In this document: piece after piece, positions 33,693-43,174 of the stretch
Layout: every line of letters begins with the position of its first letter
Position numbering within the stretch: the stretch's first letter is position 1
Assembly: GCF_000472925.1 (NCBI RefSeq)
Contig: NZ_AXAS01000019.1
Coordinates: 62,001-126,000, forward strand
DNA from: Bradyrhizobium sp. Ec3.3
Lineage (GTDB): Bacteria > Pseudomonadota > Alphaproteobacteria > Rhizobiales > Xanthobacteraceae
DNA length: 64,000 bases
Reading direction: 5' to 3'
Position numbers and translations under genes: made by a program
Notes under the pieces: model-generated
The model's database searches: none
What the model was told of the DNA's origin: nothing
The model's input: the letters and a program-made list of their open reading frames with translations, nothing else

Positions 33693-34823
33693 TCAAGGAA
33701 CGTCCTTCCACGCTTCAGCACGACTTGAAGCGTGAATGGTCTCGACGAGCGTTTGGATACGCAGGCCAGCGCGGAAGTTGAATGGCTCCGGCCGGCGTCC
33801 AGCGATAGCGTCAAGGTACCCCGCGGCTTCGATCGCCTTCAGGTCGTTGAAACCAAGCTGGTGGCCTGGCGCGACGCAGAAGAGGCCGTACGGCCGGTGA
33901 TCCGGGCCAGCCTCGATCCGGCGGAATCCCTGGCGGCCAGGGCGGTCATCGGTCGAGAAGAAGTGCAACTCGTTGAATCGTTCCTGGCTGAAGGCGAGGG
34001 CGCCTCTGCTTCCATAGACCTCGAAGTCGTGTTGCATCTTCCGCCCCGTCGCAATCCAATTCGCCTCGATCGATCCGGAGGCGCCGCTCGCGAAACGAAG
34101 GAAAGCTCTGCCGACATCGTCGACTTCGACGCGCCTCCGACCGCCTTTGCCATCTGGACGCTCCTTGATCATCGTGACGCAATCGCCCATGACGCGGATG
34201 ATCGGTCCGGCGACTGGACCCAACAGGAATTCGGCGGTGGCTAGTGCGTGGCTGCCAATGTCGGCCAGCGCGCCGCCGCCCGCCGGGTCATGCCGGAAGG
34301 TGAACGGCCCGGCGTTATCGGCCATGTAGTCTTCGGCGTGCACCCCGCGGTAGCCGCGTATCTCGCCGAGTTCTCCCGCCGCGATCATGTCGCGTGCGAG
34401 GCCCAGCATGGGGTTGCAAAGATAGTTGAAACCGACTTGCGTCTTTACTCCGGCCGCTTCGGCGGCGTCGGCCATTTCGCGGGAGTCGGTCGCGAGCGGC
34501 GCCAGCGGCTTTTCGCAATATACATGTTTGCCCCCGGCAATCGCAGCCAAGGCCATTTCCTTGTGGAGCGCGTTGGGCGTGGTGATGTTGACGACGTCGA
34601 TAGCTGGGTCCGCCACGAGCGAGTGCCAGTCCGAGGTCGAGCGCGCGAAGCCCAGGGCGGAGGCTGCTTTCGCGGCCGTCTCGTCGCTAATGTCCGCGAT
34701 CGTATGTAGTTCCAGCTCGAAGGGGAGGTCGAAGACACGCGCGGCGATGGAGTAACCGAAAGCGTGGGTCTTACCCATGAATCCGCTACCGATGAGGCCG
34801 ATGCGAAGCTTCGGTTTGGTCAT
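33693..34823 (-). CDS. Gfo/Idh/MocA-family oxidoreductase
   Basis: A 376-aa NAD(P)-dependent dehydrogenase for sugars or cyclitols. The N-terminal Rossmann motif is GLIGSGFMGKTHA, the catalytic Lys lies in VYCEKPLAP (about 95-103), and the substrate block with His is GALADIGSHALAT. It is divergent from iolD with 166 bp between them, which hold the GCAATA-N4-TTGC motif, so the two are probably co-regulated. It ends convergently with the monooxygenase gene (48 bp apart). Substrate unknown; a cyclitol or inosose is likely from context. Confidence 0.88.
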   Translation of the reverse strand: MTKPKLRIGLIGSGFMGKTHAFGYSIAARVFDLPFELELHTIADISDETAAKAASALGFARSTSDWHSLVADPAIDVVNITTPNALHKEMALAAIAGGKHVYCEKPLAPLATDSREMADAAEAAGVKTQVGFNYLCNPMLGLARDMIAAGELGEIRGYRGVHAEDYMADNAGPFTFRHDPAGGGALADIGSHALATAEFLLGPVAGPIIRVMGDCVTMIKERPDGKGGRRRVEVDDVGRAFLRFASGASGSIEANWIATGRKMQHDFEVYGSRGALAFSQERFNELHFFSTDDRPGRQGFRRIEAGPDHRPYGLFCVAPGHQLGFNDLKAIEAAGYLDAIAGRRPEPFNFRAGLRIQTLVETIHASSRAEAWKDVP

Positions 34824-34906
34824 GTCCGAAATCCCTGTTCACGATAGGTCGGAGTTGAAGCGACCTACGAAAAAATCGAGCAAGTTCTGATCGGAAGACA
34901 TTGATA

Positions 34907-34920
34907 GCAATAATTGTTGC
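34907..34920. promoter_or_regulatory. GCAATA-N4-TTGC motif in the iolD divergent promoter
   Basis: GCAATAATTGTTGC, an imperfect GCAAT-N4-ATTGC palindrome, is 69 bp before the iolD start. The same 14-bp pattern occurs before iolG and before the ABC ATPase. A 10-bp palindrome ACAATATTGT follows at 34927-34936. Candidate operator of the RpiR regulator encoded at 40028-40900. Confidence 0.55.
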
Positions 34921-34989
34921 GAAAAAACAATATTGTCAATATTCAATGCGGAGTTATGTTCCTCACAAACCGTCACGGGAGGAGACCGC

Positions 34990-36861
34990 ATGACCGGCGC
35001 CACGATCCGCCTCACCATGGCCCAGGCCCTGGTGCGATGGCTGACCCAACAGTTCACTGAAATCGACGGTGTTCGCGTGCCCCTGTTCGCCGGCGTCTTC
35101 GGCATTTTTGGTCATGGGAACGTGACCTGCCTGTCCGAGGCCCTGGAGGCGGTGCAGGATCGTCTGCCCACCTGGCGCGGACAGAACGAGCAGTCGATGG
35201 CGTTGGCGGCTATCGGTTTCGCCAAGGCCAAGCTTCGGCGGCAAATCATGGTAGCGACGTCGTCCATTGGACCCGGAGCTCTGAACATGGTGACGGCGGC
35301 GGGAACAGCTCACGCAAATCGTTTGCCTCTCCTGCTCATTGCTGGCGATACGTTCACCAACCGGCTGCCGGATCCGGTTCTCCAGCAGGTCGAGCATTTT
35401 GGCGACCCGACCGTCACTGTGAACGACGCTTTCAAGGCGGTCACGCGCTACTGGGACAGGATCACTCATCCCGCGCAGATCATCTCTTCGCTGCCGCAGG
35501 CCGTGGCCGCCATGCTCGATCCGGCTGACTGCGGCCCGGCCTTTCTCGCGCTGCCCCAGGACACCCAGGAGGTAGCCTTTGACTACCCCGGGCTCTTCTT
35601 CGAGTCTCGGACCTGGACCATCCCGCGTCCGCGTCCCGATCGTCGGAAACTCGCGGAAGCGGCCGCACTGCTCAAGACCGCGAATAAACCGATCCTTATC
35701 TCCGGCGGCGGCGTGCGCTACTCGCTGGCGGGGAGCGTCGTCGCAGATTTTGCGGTGAAGCGCGGAATTCCTATTGTGGAGACGATCGCCGGCAAGGGCG
35801 CGGTGACCCACTATCACCCGGCCCATGCGGGGCCGATCGGAATTATCGGCTCAACCTCAGCAAATACGCTTGCAGCCGAAGCCGACGTTATCCTTGCGGT
35901 GGGGACGCGCCTTCAGGATTTTACGACGGGATCATGGACCGCCTTCAGCGCGGACGCGCGTTTCATCTCGATCAACGCGGCCAGGTTCGATGCGGTGAAG
36001 CATCGTGCGCTGGCGGTGGTGGGCGACGCGCGGGAGACGATTGAAGAACTCGATGCGGCGCTCGGCGCGTGGCGCGTCGACCCCGCCCACATGGCGCGTG
36101 CTCAGTTGCTCTTCAGGGAATGGGACGCGCTGCTCGAGTCACTGCAGGCCCCCAGTAACGCTCCGGTGCCGACTTACGCGCAGATAGTCCAGGCAGTGAA
36201 TGCGTCCGCCGGGGAGAGAGATATCTTGATTTCAGCCGCCGGCGGCTTGCCTGGCGAAGTGGCAAAGGGCTGGCGCGTCAAGGCGCCGAACACCTTCGAC
36301 CTCGAGTTCGGCTTCTCTTGCATGGGCTACGAGGTCGCGGCGGGTTGGGGCCATGCGATGGCCAGTTCCGGACCCGGAGGACTCGGCGGCACGCCGATCG
36401 TGATGGTGGGCGACGGCACCTATTTGATGATGAACTCGGACATCTATTCGACAGTTCTGAGCGGTCACAAGATGATCGTTGTGGTCTGTGACAATGGCGG
36501 GTTCGCGGTGATCAACCGGTTGCAACAATTCAAAGGCGTGCCAGGCTTCAACAACTTGTTGACCGATTGTCGAGTTCAGAATCGCGACAATCCTCCTCAC
36601 GTTGATTTTGCCAAGCACGCCGAGTCCATGGGGGCAGCTGCGCGGCGTTGCGAGAGCCTTGCCGATCTTGTTGCCGCGCTCGAATGGGCCAAAGGCAACG
36701 ATCGCACGACTGTGCTTTCGATCGCCTCGGATGCGTATTCGTGGGTTCCCGGCGACGCGGATTGGGACGTGGGCGTGCCCCAAGTATCTTCGCGCGAGAC
36801 GGTTCGAAGCGCGCGCAAGCAGCAAGACGAGATCCGCGCGAAGCAGCGCATCGGAGTGTGA
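34990..36861 (+). CDS. iolD: ThDP-dependent 3D-trihydroxycyclohexane-1,2-dione hydrolase (IolD-like)
   Basis: A 623-aa ThDP enzyme that opens the ring of the diketone produced by IolE, giving 5-deoxyglucuronate in the known pathway. The PYR-domain Glu67 lies in RGQNEQS and activates ThDP. The PP domain has Gly474-Asp-Gly with Asn482 (GDGTYLMMN) for Mg-diphosphate binding, then VVCDNGGFAVINRLQ as in IolD proteins. ATG 34990 has GGGAGGAGA upstream. iolE starts 6 bp after the stop. IolB and IolC, which use its product in the standard pathway, are absent here. Confidence 0.9.
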   Translation: MTGATIRLTMAQALVRWLTQQFTEIDGVRVPLFAGVFGIFGHGNVTCLSEALEAVQDRLPTWRGQNEQSMALAAIGFAKAKLRRQIMVATSSIGPGALNMVTAAGTAHANRLPLLLIAGDTFTNRLPDPVLQQVEHFGDPTVTVNDAFKAVTRYWDRITHPAQIISSLPQAVAAMLDPADCGPAFLALPQDTQEVAFDYPGLFFESRTWTIPRPRPDRRKLAEAAALLKTANKPILISGGGVRYSLAGSVVADFAVKRGIPIVETIAGKGAVTHYHPAHAGPIGIIGSTSANTLAAEADVILAVGTRLQDFTTGSWTAFSADARFISINAARFDAVKHRALAVVGDARETIEELDAALGAWRVDPAHMARAQLLFREWDALLESLQAPSNAPVPTYAQIVQAVNASAGERDILISAAGGLPGEVAKGWRVKAPNTFDLEFGFSCMGYEVAAGWGHAMASSGPGGLGGTPIVMVGDGTYLMMNSDIYSTVLSGHKMIVVVCDNGGFAVINRLQQFKGVPGFNNLLTDCRVQNRDNPPHVDFAKHAESMGAAARRCESLADLVAALEWAKGNDRTTVLSIASDAYSWVPGDADWDVGVPQVSSRETVRSARKQQDEIRAKQRIGV

Positions 36862-36867
36862 TGAGCC

Positions 36868-37767
36868 ATGAAAGCGAAACTCGGAATTGCTCCCATCGCG
36901 TGGTGGAACGACGATCTTGCGGAGCTGTCCGATGACGTCAGTCTGGAGGAGTGCTTGCGCCAGGCGAGTGTTGCCGGTTTTACGGGAATGGAGACCGGAC
37001 GGCGCTTCCCCATGAATATGGAGGAACTCGGGCCGATCCTCGCCCGGTTTGGCATCTCCATCTGCGGCGGCTGGTTCTCTGGTCTCCTGCTCGACGGTGA
37101 CATCGAGCGGGAAAAGGACCGCGTTCGCGCCCAGATGGATTTCTTCATTGCAGCGAAGGCGCCTTGCATTGTCTACGGGGAGACCGCGCGTTCAATCCAG
37201 GGCATTCGCTCCGCGCCGCTCGATACCAAACCAAGGCTTTCGGACGAGGAGATGAAGGCCTATGGACGCAAGATGACGGTTTTCGCCGAGTGGTGTGCCG
37301 GGCAGGGAATGCCGATCGCTTACCATCACCACATGGCTGCGGCGATCGAGACCGAAGCTGAACTCGATCTGCTCATGGCGAATTCTGGTGAGGCGTTACC
37401 GCTGTTGTTCGACGCTGGCCACATGGCTTTTGCCGGCGGCAATGTTTTGCGTGTCATCGACAAACATCATTCCCGCATCAGCCATGTTCATACCAAGGAC
37501 GTCCGCAGCAGCGTCATCGACAAGCTCGACCGGAAACGGGAGAGTTTCCTCGACGCGGTGGCGAAAGGGGCGTTCACCGTGCCGGGCGACGGCTCGCTCG
37601 ACTTCGCTGCGATCATCGCCCGCCTCGCGTCCTACGGCTACGAGGGCTGGTTCGTCGTCGAGGCGGAGCAAGATCCGAAGATCAGTCCCCCGCTCGAAAT
37701 GGCCAAGAAGGGCCACGCGGAACTGATGAGCTTGATGGCCTCTGCTGGATACGAGGTCGTACAATGA
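36868..37767 (+). CDS. iolE: Inosose dehydratase (IolE-like), TIM-barrel
   Basis: A 299-aa xylose-isomerase-like TIM barrel that removes water from 2-keto-myo-inositol, feeding IolD. The family opening is LGIAPIAWWNDDL, followed by GMETGRRFP. The metal-site blocks are IAYHHHMA, LLFDAGHMAF and SHVHTKDVR, and the final strand is WFVVEAEQDP. All expected metal ligands (Glu, Asp, His, Glu) appear present. It lies 6 bp after iolD. IolE homologues also act on related cyclitols, so the true substrate may not be myo-inosose. Confidence 0.9.
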   Translation: MKAKLGIAPIAWWNDDLAELSDDVSLEECLRQASVAGFTGMETGRRFPMNMEELGPILARFGISICGGWFSGLLLDGDIEREKDRVRAQMDFFIAAKAPCIVYGETARSIQGIRSAPLDTKPRLSDEEMKAYGRKMTVFAEWCAGQGMPIAYHHHMAAAIETEAELDLLMANSGEALPLLFDAGHMAFAGGNVLRVIDKHHSRISHVHTKDVRSSVIDKLDRKRESFLDAVAKGAFTVPGDGSLDFAAIIARLASYGYEGWFVVEAEQDPKISPPLEMAKKGHAELMSLMASAGYEVVQ

Positions 37768-37863
37768 ACCGTACCGATCGGATGTCGCCGTACTCGAAGA
37801 AGCGCGCGGGTCTCGCCCTGTCCCGGTGGGTCATCCCGGCGCGAAGTCGGGAGGGAAGATGAA

Positions 37864-38838
37864 ATGAGCATCGGGATAGGAGTCATCGGGACAGGTGTAA
37901 TGGGCGCCGAGCATGCTCGGATACTCCGACACGAGACCCCCGGTGCACATCTTGCCGGGATTTGTGATGCCGACGCGGCTCGGGCGCAGGCAGTGGCCGC
38001 TGGAGCAACCGTCTTTTCGGATCCTCAATCGTTGATCGCGTCGGATCAGATCGACGCCATAGTGATTGCATCTCCCGACGCCACACATGCGGCGCTGACG
38101 CTAGCCTGCATTAGGGCGGGGAAGCCTGTTCTCTGTGAAAAGCCCTTGGCGTCCTCAGCAGCGGATGCCCTAGAAGTGGTGCGGGCCGAAGTCGCTTTGG
38201 GTCACAGACTCATCCAGGTCGGATACATGCGCCGGTTCGACCCCGGCTATCGGGAGATCAAGCGCGTCAAAGACACCGGTGAATTGGGCGGACCCGCGTT
38301 GTTGCACAACGTGCACCGAAACGTTCGCGCGCCTGAGTGGTTCGATGGTTCGATGGCGATCACGAATTCGTTCGTCCACGAGATCGACATCAGCCGTTGG
38401 CTTTTGGGGTCGGAGATGGTTTCTGCGCGCGTGGAGGCGGGGCCCGGCGGCGAACCCCTCATGATCACGATGAAGACCGACAAAGACGAGATTGTTTCGA
38501 CCGAAGTTTTCGTGAACGCCAGCTACGGCTATCACGTCCATGTCGAGTTAGTGGCTCGGCAAGGCACGATATCGCTGGCTCCGGCATCGCTCACGCTGTT
38601 GAACAGAGACAGAGCCGGAGGTCTTGCGTATCCGGACAATTGGGTGCCGCGGTTCGAGGAGGCGTACTGCAGGCAGATGGCCGAATGGGTCAGCGCCGTG
38701 AAAGCCGGCACTTCGGTCGGAGCGAGCGCGTGGGATGGCTATGTCGCCTCAGCCATCGCTGAGCAAGTCGCTGAGGCACTTGCTGGAAATGGTGTGGCAA
38801 CCCTGAAATATGGACCACGTCCCCCGCTGTATGACTGA
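37864..38838 (+). CDS. Gfo/Idh/MocA-family oxidoreductase (inositol-dehydrogenase-like)
   Basis: A 324-aa NAD-dependent dehydrogenase. The Rossmann motif is GVIGTGVMGAEHA, the catalytic Lys lies in VLCEKPLAS, and VGYMRRFDPGYREIK matches the inositol-2-dehydrogenase block. The active-site block is SFVHEIDISRW. It follows iolE by 96 bp in the same direction with GGGAGGGAAGATGAA before the ATG. It is closest in look to IolG/IdhA but distinct from the iolG at 41041, so it may oxidise a different inositol isomer or methyl ether. Confidence 0.88.
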   Translation: MSIGIGVIGTGVMGAEHARILRHETPGAHLAGICDADAARAQAVAAGATVFSDPQSLIASDQIDAIVIASPDATHAALTLACIRAGKPVLCEKPLASSAADALEVVRAEVALGHRLIQVGYMRRFDPGYREIKRVKDTGELGGPALLHNVHRNVRAPEWFDGSMAITNSFVHEIDISRWLLGSEMVSARVEAGPGGEPLMITMKTDKDEIVSTEVFVNASYGYHVHVELVARQGTISLAPASLTLLNRDRAGGLAYPDNWVPRFEEAYCRQMAEWVSAVKAGTSVGASAWDGYVASAIAEQVAEALAGNGVATLKYGPRPPLYD

Positions 38839-38916
38839 CAGATGGCAAGCGAGCGAGACTGCAGGGAGTTCGACCAGCCTATCACGCAATCCAACACGAT
38901 CCCGGGAGAGGAAATG

Positions 38917-39987
38917 ATGATCAGGTATGCAGTCGTCGGCGCGGGCTGGATTTCGCAGCAAGCGTTCTTGCCGGGGGTCGGACAGTCCGCAAACTCAAAG
39001 GTTACCGCGATCGTGACCGGCGATCGGGACAAGGCCGCCCGGTTGGCGGATTTCCATGGTGTTGGCCAGATCGTCGACTACGACGGATACGATGCCCTTT
39101 TGAAAGGCTCTGACGTCGATGCGGTGTATATTGCTCTGCCCAACCATTTGCATGCGGACTACGCTATTCGCGCGGCTCGTTCCGGCAAACACGTCCTGGT
39201 CGAGAAGCCATTGGCGACAAGCGAACAAGATGCTCTCGCCATGATCGCTGCTGCACGGGAAGCCGGCGTGTTTCTGATGACCGCGTATAGGCTCCACAAC
39301 GAACCCGGAACTGTCGCGGTTCTCGAACACATCCGTAACGACGCGATCGGCAGGCCGCTTTTCTTTCAATCGGTTTTCAGTTTCCAGGCGGCGGCAGGGA
39401 ACCACAGACTGAAAGCTACGAGTTGGGGTGGACCGCTCCAGGACATCGGTGTCTATTGCGTGAATGCGGCTCGTCATATCTTTGCTGAGGAGCCGATCGA
39501 GGCGATGGCCATGGCGCACCGACCGAACGATGACCCGCGTTTTGGCGAGGTGGAGGCGTCGGTCGCAGCCTTGCTGCGTTTCCCTTCGGGCGGTTTGGCG
39601 CAATTCGTCGCCAGCTTCGGGGCGGCTGCCGTCGACGCTTATCGGGTCGTCGGAACGGCGGGCGATCTCGAACTCGATCCCGGTTTCAGGTTCGAGACTG
39701 CAACAAAATTGCGCCTGCGCCGCGACGGCGACGTCAGCGAAACCCAGTTTCCGCAAATCGACCATTTTGGCGCGCAGGTGGAATATTTTTCAGATTGCAT
39801 CAAGGCTGGAACGCCGCCCGAGTCTGATGGCGAGGAGGGGTTGGCGGACTTGCGCACGCTGTTCGCAATTGAGACGGCTACCCTGACCGGACAACCGCAA
39901 ATCATAACGTCCCGTCCACGAGCCCGCCATCCAACGCCCGACATGGTGCGAGTCACCCCCGTAACCGATCGACGACTGGTTTTCTGA
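38917..39987 (+). CDS. Gfo/Idh/MocA-family oxidoreductase
   Basis: A 356-aa NAD(P)-dependent dehydrogenase. The Rossmann motif AVVGAGWISQQAF is followed by catalytic Lys in VLVEKPLATS. The active-site segment is GGPLQDIGVYCVNAARHIF, the pattern of glucose-fructose-oxidoreductase/xylose-dehydrogenase relatives rather than IolG. ATG 38917 (or 38914) has GGGAGAGG upstream. It follows the previous dehydrogenase by 78 bp and converges on the RpiR gene after 40 bp. Substrate unknown. Confidence 0.86.
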   Translation: MIRYAVVGAGWISQQAFLPGVGQSANSKVTAIVTGDRDKAARLADFHGVGQIVDYDGYDALLKGSDVDAVYIALPNHLHADYAIRAARSGKHVLVEKPLATSEQDALAMIAAAREAGVFLMTAYRLHNEPGTVAVLEHIRNDAIGRPLFFQSVFSFQAAAGNHRLKATSWGGPLQDIGVYCVNAARHIFAEEPIEAMAMAHRPNDDPRFGEVEASVAALLRFPSGGLAQFVASFGAAAVDAYRVVGTAGDLELDPGFRFETATKLRLRRDGDVSETQFPQIDHFGAQVEYFSDCIKAGTPPESDGEEGLADLRTLFAIETATLTGQPQIITSRPRARHPTPDMVRVTPVTDRRLVF

Positions 39988-40027
39988 GGCGCTACTTGCC
40001 TCGGCGCGTCATTGACCTCGATTCATT

Positions 40028-40900
40028 CTACTTACCGGTAACCGTTGGTATCCGCGGATTGACGTCGTTTTTCTGCAGTCTCGCGGCCAGCGCTACCGTC
40101 AAAGCCTGTGCAAGGCACATCGGAGCGGCGAGGGAACGCGAGAACGTGTACTCATGCTCTGGAACCGCGAACAGAACGCGAGCGCTCTTGGCCAGCGGCG
40201 ACAGCGTGCTATCCGACATCGCAATGATGGGAACGCCATTGCGCCCGGCTTCCTCCACAACGTTGACAACCTCGTTTGCGTAGAAGCGGAACGACACCGC
40301 AACGAGTACGTCCTTCTTGCGGATCGTACGCGCGATGTGCGTAGCAAGTCCGCCGCCTGCGTCGAGCAACACGCAACGTTTGCCCAGCATGGTCAATATG
40401 TAGCGAAGGAATTCAACTACGGGCGCTGAACGTAGTTGCCCGATCAGAAAAACCGAGTCGGCTCTCTCAAGGAGGCTCACCGCTTCCGAGAGAGCTTTTG
40501 GAGAAATGTCCGCGAGCATGTCCTGAAGGGAGGCAATGTCACGGACGACCAGGTCGCGCAGGAAACCGACTTCGCTACGATCGGCGCGGGCGCCCAACTC
40601 GATTTCCAGAGCTTTAATGCGCGCCTCGAAACCCGGGGCTGCGGTTGACAAGCGCCGTTGAAACAACGCCTGAAGCTCTTTGAAACCTTCATAGCCAAGT
40701 GACTGGGCGAAGCGCACGAAGCTCGAAGCATGGATGCCGCAGCGATCGGCGATGGCATTCACCGACAGGACCGCGACATCATTCGGGTTCTGGGTCAGAT
40801 AGACGGCTATCTTTTGGTAGGACTTGCTCATGCCATCGTAGCGATCGTGGATGACACGGATCAATTCCTCATAGTCTTCCGGTGTCTTCACGTCCTGCAT
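40028..40900 (-). CDS. RpiR-family (MurR/IolR-like) transcriptional regulator with SIS domain
   Basis: A 290-aa regulator. The helix-turn-helix is at about 28-85 (SVNAIADRCGIHASSFVRFAQSLGY), and the sugar-phosphate-binding SIS domain at about 125-260 (FLIGQLRSAPVVEF, VAVSFRFYANEVV, IAMSDSTLSPLAKSA). In rhizobia the regulator of inositol catabolism, IolR, belongs to this family. The gene is divergent from iolG across 140 bp containing the GCAATA-N4-TTGC motif, 96 bp from its own start. It probably represses or activates the cyclitol genes in response to a pathway phosphate. Confidence 0.9.
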   Translation of the reverse strand: MQDVKTPEDYEELIRVIHDRYDGMSKSYQKIAVYLTQNPNDVAVLSVNAIADRCGIHASSFVRFAQSLGYEGFKELQALFQRRLSTAAPGFEARIKALEIELGARADRSEVGFLRDLVVRDIASLQDMLADISPKALSEAVSLLERADSVFLIGQLRSAPVVEFLRYILTMLGKRCVLLDAGGGLATHIARTIRKKDVLVAVSFRFYANEVVNVVEEAGRNGVPIIAMSDSTLSPLAKSARVLFAVPEHEYTFSRSLAAPMCLAQALTVALAARLQKNDVNPRIPTVTGK

Positions 40901-40995
40901 TTAAGGTGCTCTCAACATTGGTTTCATCGTGTGCTGGTGGCACAGCAGAATCATTGACGGCGTCAGCGAACAATTATTGACACTTTCGCATATTC

Positions 40996-41009
40996 GCAAT
41001 AACCCTTGC
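40996..41009. promoter_or_regulatory. GCAATA-N4-TTGC motif before iolG
   Basis: GCAATAACCCTTGC is 31 bp before the iolG start, inside the rpiR-iolG divergent promoter. It shares all ten fixed positions with the copies before iolD and the ABC operon. The position suggests repression by blocking transcription start. Confidence 0.55.
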
Positions 41010-41040
41010 AAGCAATTCGAGCACTCGTCGGTGGGAGGAA

Positions 41041-42048
41041 ATGGTGGCGATCAAATTCGCATTGCTCGGCTGCGGGCGCATTGGCGTCTTGCATGCCCGG
41101 AATCTTGCCAAGGCGGACGGAGCGAGCCTGGAGACGGTATTCGATCCGAACACAACTGCCGCCGAAGCGGTCGCCAGAGCGCATGGTTGCGGGATATCGA
41201 CAAGTGCGGAAGACTCGATTGGTAAGGCCGACGCAGTCCTGATTGCGACGTCGACGGCCATGCATGCCGATCTGATCGAGCTCGCGGCAAAGGCCGGCAA
41301 GGCGATTTTGTGCGAGAAGCCGATTGACCTCAGTCTCGATCGGGTGCGAGCATGCCGCAAGGCCATTGATGGCTGCAACGTACCAATCCAGATTGGCTTC
41401 AATCGCCGCTTCGACCCCGGGCACAGAGCTGCGCGCGACGCCTGTATCGCCGGCAAGATCGGAAAACTTGAGCAGGTCGTTATCACGTCGCGTGATCCCG
41501 GGATGCCACCCCGAGGTTACACCGCGGTCTCGGGTGGAATCTTCCGTGACATGACGATCCACGATTTTGACGTGGCGCGTTTCATGTTGAACGACGAGCC
41601 GACCGAGGTCTTCGCGACCGGCAGCGCGCTTGTTGATCCCACCATTGGATCGGAGTTCGGTGACTTCGATTCCATAATGGTGATCATGCGTACCGCTGAC
41701 GGAAAGCTGTGCCATATTAATAACTCTCGACGTGCAAGCTTCGGCTACGATCAGCGGATCGAGCTGTTTGGCAGCGAGGGGATGGTCATCTCGGACAACA
41801 AGAAGGCACACGAGCTGAAGTGTTACGGCGCGACCACGACTGAAGCGGCCGAACCCTACCTCAACTTCTTTATCGAGCGCTACGCCGAGGCCTACGAAGC
41901 CGAGATCGCCGCATTCATTGCCGCTATTCGTGATGGTCGGCCAACCCAGGCGACTTTCGACGACGGTTACCGCGCGCTCATGCTCGCGGAGGCTGCCGTC
42001 GAGTCGGCCAGAACCGGCAAGAAGGTCGAGGTCCGCGATATCGCATGA
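41041..42048 (+). CDS. iolG: Inositol 2-dehydrogenase (IolG/IdhA)
   Basis: A 335-aa Gfo/Idh/MocA enzyme oxidising myo-inositol or a close isomer to 2-inosose with NAD. The Rossmann motif is ALLGCGRIGVLHARN, the catalytic Lys lies in ILCEKPIDLSLD, the IolG-typical block is QIGFNRRFDPGHR, and Asp/His residues are in RDMTIHDFDVARF. Of the four family members here it fits IolG best. ATG 41041 has GGGAGGAA directly upstream. It is divergent from the RpiR regulator and heads a group leading to the CUT2 transporter. Confidence 0.92.
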   Translation: MVAIKFALLGCGRIGVLHARNLAKADGASLETVFDPNTTAAEAVARAHGCGISTSAEDSIGKADAVLIATSTAMHADLIELAAKAGKAILCEKPIDLSLDRVRACRKAIDGCNVPIQIGFNRRFDPGHRAARDACIAGKIGKLEQVVITSRDPGMPPRGYTAVSGGIFRDMTIHDFDVARFMLNDEPTEVFATGSALVDPTIGSEFGDFDSIMVIMRTADGKLCHINNSRRASFGYDQRIELFGSEGMVISDNKKAHELKCYGATTTEAAEPYLNFFIERYAEAYEAEIAAFIAAIRDGRPTQATFDDGYRALMLAEAAVESARTGKKVEVRDIA

Positions 42049-42129
42049 CGTCGACTGGGACGTGCTTGCGGACGTCGAGCAGCAGTAGGGCAAGCCAGAC
42101 AGCACTCCACCAACTCTTGGAGGACTTGC

Positions 42130-42939
42130 ATGACATCGATGCGTGGAAAGATCGCGATCGTCACGGGCGGTACGCAGGGGCTCGGTGCCGCCATCGCCAA
42201 ACTCTTCGCCGAGCGTGGTGCCAAAGGCATCGTAACGTGCGGTCGTGACGAGACGAAGGGGCGGGCAAGGGCCGATGCAATCGCCACAGCCACAGGCGCA
42301 GCAGTCGTGTTTGTGCGCGCTGACCTCACGAAGATCGAGGATTGCGCCAGAGTCGTGGCTGAGGCGGACAAGGCCTTCGGGCGCGTCGACGCGCTTGTGA
42401 ACGCCGCCGGTGACACAAGCCGCGGCACTATCATCGATACAAGCCCCGAACTTTTTGACAAGATCTTCGCCGTCAATACGCGTGCGCCCTTTTTCTTGAT
42501 GCAAAATACGATCAAGCTCATGCGCCGTGACAGAGTGCAGGGCACAATCGTCAATATCTCTTCAATGTCGGCGATGGGCGGCCAATCCTTCATTGCTGCT
42601 TATTGCGCATCGAAGGGCGCGCTCGACACGCTGACGCGCAATACGGCCCATGCGCTGCTGCGCAACCGCATCCGCGTGAATGGTCTCAATATTGGCTGGA
42701 TGGCCTCGGAAGGCGAATTCAACACGCAGCAGGTCTACCATGGCCGGTCGGCGAACTGGCTCGAAGAAGTCGCCGCGCGGCAGCCCTTCGGCCGATTGCT
42801 CGATCCCATCGAGGTTGCGCGCGCTGTTGCATTCCTGTCCTGCGATGAGTCCGGAATGATGACGGGAGCCACGATCAACTTCGATCAAAGTATCTGGGGC
42901 GCCTACGATACGTCGCCGCACCCGGAAGCACCGCTCTGA
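42130..42939 (+). CDS. Short-chain dehydrogenase/reductase in the cyclitol island
   Basis: A 269-aa classical SDR. The cofactor motif is TGGTQGLG, NAAG replaces NNAG, and the catalytic set is SSMSAMGG with YCASK. The C-terminal block VNGLNIGWMASEGEFN is longer than usual. It lies 81 bp after iolG with TTGGAGG before the ATG. It probably interconverts a cyclitol hydroxyl and keto group; the substrate is unknown. Confidence 0.87.
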   Translation: MTSMRGKIAIVTGGTQGLGAAIAKLFAERGAKGIVTCGRDETKGRARADAIATATGAAVVFVRADLTKIEDCARVVAEADKAFGRVDALVNAAGDTSRGTIIDTSPELFDKIFAVNTRAPFFLMQNTIKLMRRDRVQGTIVNISSMSAMGGQSFIAAYCASKGALDTLTRNTAHALLRNRIRVNGLNIGWMASEGEFNTQQVYHGRSANWLEEVAARQPFGRLLDPIEVARAVAFLSCDESGMMTGATINFDQSIWGAYDTSPHPEAPL

Positions 42940-43102
42940 GACGTTCGAGGCGAAGGGCTCCGTAAGGTTGCGGGCGCGGGTACGGCATCGCGCCGAGCAA
43001 GCCACACTCCCGATTTCCGCGCTTTCTGGTCGAGCCGCAATAATGTCCATTGCAAGGGCACCGCCCGCCACATGAAATAGACGTTGCGAGACTGCGTTTT
43101 GT

Positions 43103-43116
43103 GCAATATTAATTGC
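43103..43116. promoter_or_regulatory. GCAATA-N4-TTGC motif before the CUT2 ABC operon
   Basis: GCAATATTAATTGC has perfect GCAAT/ATTGC arms around ATTA and is 58 bp before the ATPase start. It is the best palindrome of the three copies and is flanked by T on the left and GCA on the right. Confidence 0.58.
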
Positions 43117-43174
43117 GCAGATCGGGGAGGTGAAGTGGCCGGATAGAGCTGCCACCGCACGATGGAGGGAACGT

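Noticed and set aside
40963..42504. Minus-strand open frame of 513 codons opposite iolG and the SDR
   Set aside because: iolG and the SDR are certain by motif, and the antisense frame has no homology I recognise.
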